From NCBI GenBank assembly GCA_001805205.1, contig MHER01000167.1:1-6248 (forward strand): a stretch of DNA of 6,248 nucleotides, written 5' to 3'. This DNA comes from Nitrospirae bacterium RIFCSPLOW2_12_42_9 (GTDB taxonomy: Bacteria > Nitrospirota > 9FT-COMBO-42-15 > HDB-SIOI813). The notes beneath the pieces are model-generated. The model worked only from the letters and a program-made list of their open reading frames with translations. It was not told the DNA's origin and ran no database searches. A program made the position numbers and the translations under genes. Shown piece after piece: positions 5,346-6,248 of this stretch (position 1 is the first letter of the stretch; each line of letters starts with the position of its first letter).

Positions 5346-5834
5346 ATGTCGCAAAAATGGAAGATAATTCTGGGGGTTATAATTCTCGTATTAATCGCTG
5401 TCGGTTTGTATTCAGGCAAGTTAATCAGGGATGCACGAAGATATAATGAATATATAGACAAGGGATACGAACTGCTTCTTAACGGTAGACATGAGCCAGC
5501 CCTCCCTTTATTCCAAAATGCCATGAAGATACGACCATATAGCTATGATCCTCATTATGGGGTTGGGGCTATCTATCTAAAACAACGTAATCTTCAGTCC
5601 GCAATAGACGAGCTTGAGCTTGCTGTGAAGATCAATCCGGATGCTGTAGAGGCCCGCTACTCACTTGGTGTAGCATATCACAGGATGAATAATTATCCAC
5701 TTGCCTTAAGGGAATATGAAGAGGTACTAAAGAAAAAACCGTCAGTACAGGTTTATAATAATGTTGGAGGAATTTATCTTGAACAGGGGAAATATGAAGA
5801 GGCCCTTGACTTCCTAGGTAAATCAAAAAACTGA
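5346..5834 (+). CDS. membrane-anchored TPR repeat protein, possibly truncated at its C-terminus
   Basis: The 162-residue product begins with a short positive stretch (MSQKWK) and one hydrophobic helix at about 7-23 (IILGVIILVLIAVGLYSG), which would be an N-terminal membrane anchor with the rest outside the cytoplasm. It is followed by tetratricopeptide repeats: about 34-65, 66-99 (YDPHYGVGAIYLKQ ... AVKINPD), 100-133 (VEARYSLGVAYHRM ... LKKKPS) and a fourth from 134 (VYNNVGGIYLEQGKYEEALDFL) that stops about five residues short of a full 34-residue unit. TPRs bind protein partners; none is identifiable here. The abrupt end falls where IS-associated non-coding sequence begins, so the gene may have lost its 3' part to an insertion, though a complete protein with a partial last repeat is also possible. 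It is divergent from the polysaccharide operon. A link to polysaccharide assembly is only contextual. Confidence 0.8.
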   Translation: MSQKWKIILGVIILVLIAVGLYSGKLIRDARRYNEYIDKGYELLLNGRHEPALPLFQNAMKIRPYSYDPHYGVGAIYLKQRNLQSAIDELELAVKINPDAVEARYSLGVAYHRMNNYPLALREYEEVLKKKPSVQVYNNVGGIYLEQGKYEEALDFLGKSKN

Positions 5835-5836
5835 AC

Positions 5837-6027
5837 CTCATCCTACTCTCCAAAATCTAAGGCGTCAAGGAGATTTTATTTGTTTTTGGGGGTCTTTCAA
5901 GGGGCGTCAGCAGTGGGTATGGATGAGATTTTCCTATTTTGTACCGTTTTGTCGGTTTCACCACCGGCAAGGGGGGGGAACACCCTGTTTTTGGGCACAC
6001 TTCTCTGACAGGGCTTTTGGGGATTTT
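5837..6027. mobile_element. G-rich non-coding 3' flank of the IS91-type element
   Basis: These 191 bases lie between the TPR gene stop and the transposase stop and contain no gene. On the plus strand they carry G-runs, including eight G at 5971-5978, a short hairpin GTCGGT/ACCGGC (5951-5968) and an inverted CCCTGT/ACAGGG pair (5983-5988, 6008-6013). In IS91 elements the rolling-circle origin end lies beyond the transposase and abuts a GAAC or CAAG target. Here a GAAC occurs at 5833-5836, overlapping the TPR stop codon. Assigning this stretch as the element's end is inference. Confidence 0.4.
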
Positions 6028-6248
6028 TTAATTGACATACTCGGGATCATGTAAGTAGGTCTCCACAGGAGGTATGGAATCCCAAAAGACGATATCCGGG
6101 ATATTGGTTGTTGGGGTTTTCGCTTTTAAGGGAGGAGGTCTTATGGTCTCCTCCCCAATATGTTTGAGTATACTCTTTGATGTCTGGTAGTCTGTAATAA
6201 ACGCAACAACCCGCATATTGCCCCCGCATTTTATACATTGGAGCGGGT
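6028..6248 (-). pseudogene. IS91-family (Y2-type) transposase, C-terminal fragment running off the window
   Basis: The minus-strand frame from 6246 to the TAA at 6028-6030 encodes 72 residues. PLQCIKCGGNMRVVAFITDY is followed by SILKHIG, then a proline-rich PPPLKAKTP and PPVETYLHDPEYVN. This is the characteristic tail of IS91/IS801-type rolling-circle transposases: a C-x2-C-G-G zinc-knuckle segment, the ILxHLG helix, a proline-rich stretch and an acidic end. The catalytic HUH and tyrosine motifs would lie further upstream, outside the window. The family consensus CPKCGG is CIKCGG here. Whether a complete transposase exists to the right is unknown. In the left copy of the repeat the frame is cut off within a few codons by a stop, so at least that copy lacks its N-terminus. 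Confidence 0.75.
6153..6248 (-). repeat. 96-bp terminal direct repeat, right copy
   Basis: This stretch is identical to 1-96 and in the same orientation. It lies inside the transposase tail. The match ends exactly at the last base of the window, so its true extent cannot be read from this sequence. Confidence 0.9.

Noticed and set aside
5835..5860. CCTCATCCTACTCTCC as a third, degenerate copy of the R1/R2 repeat
   Set aside because: Similarity is limited to pyrimidine-rich sequence, the second arm of the palindrome is missing, and an ungapped alignment fails.
1..6248. Complete small plasmid
   Set aside because: The terminal overlap allows a circle, but no replication initiator, partition or mobilisation gene is visible, and the gene content is chromosomal in type. 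It is kept only as one explanation of the terminal repeat.

Overview
The window reads as a fragment of a bacterial cell-surface polysaccharide locus, bounded by pieces of an IS91-type transposase gene. The organism cannot be named from these genes. The moderate base composition, the short palindromic repeats of the CCCTCACCC...GGGAGAGGG and GTCATTGCGAG types, and the coiled-coil PD-(D/E)XK-like protein would fit an environmental Gram-negative such as a Nitrospirota or deltaproteobacterial lineage. That placement is inference.

Layout, left to right. Positions 1-96 are an exact copy of 6153-6248 and encode part of a transposase tail on the minus strand. The minus-strand genes follow, given here in coordinate order but transcribed right to left: a coiled-coil protein with a nuclease-like C-terminus (104-826); a two-domain fusion of a Gfo/Idh/MocA sugar-nucleotide dehydrogenase with a left-handed beta-helix N-acetyltransferase (1104-2714); a UDP-N-acetylglucosamine 6-dehydrogenase (2760-4073); and a winged-helix regulator of the kind found with exopolysaccharide genes (4193-4831, possibly from 4882). 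A 0.5-kb AT-rich intergenic region with several palindromes separates the regulator from a divergent, membrane-anchored TPR protein on the plus strand (5346-5834). Then come a G-rich non-coding stretch and the 3' end of an IS91-family transposase (6028-6248, minus strand), which runs off the window.

How the genes work together. The dehydrogenase would make UDP-GlcNAcA. The fusion protein would oxidise C3 and, after a transamination not encoded here, acetylate the new amine. This is the WbpA/WbpB/WbpD (WlbA/WlbB) part of the route to UDP-2,3-diacetamido-uronic acids. The aminotransferase (WbpE type) and epimerase (WbpI type) are absent, so the route is completed elsewhere or the locus is a remnant. 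The regulator probably controls the operon and itself: a 7-5-7 palindrome (ATGTTCT-N5-AGAACAT) sits just upstream of its likely start, and a second, extended copy lies about 160 bp further upstream.

Most unusual points. (1) A 43-bp palindromic repeat occurs twice. One copy fills the gap between the two sugar genes and supplies the ribosome binding site. The other lies in frame inside the fusion gene, exactly at the junction of its two enzyme domains. (2) The exact 96-bp direct repeat at the window ends, made of transposase-tail sequence, means either a circular molecule or assembly-graph loop, or a segment bracketed by IS copies. (3) There is a pair of matching operator-like palindromes.
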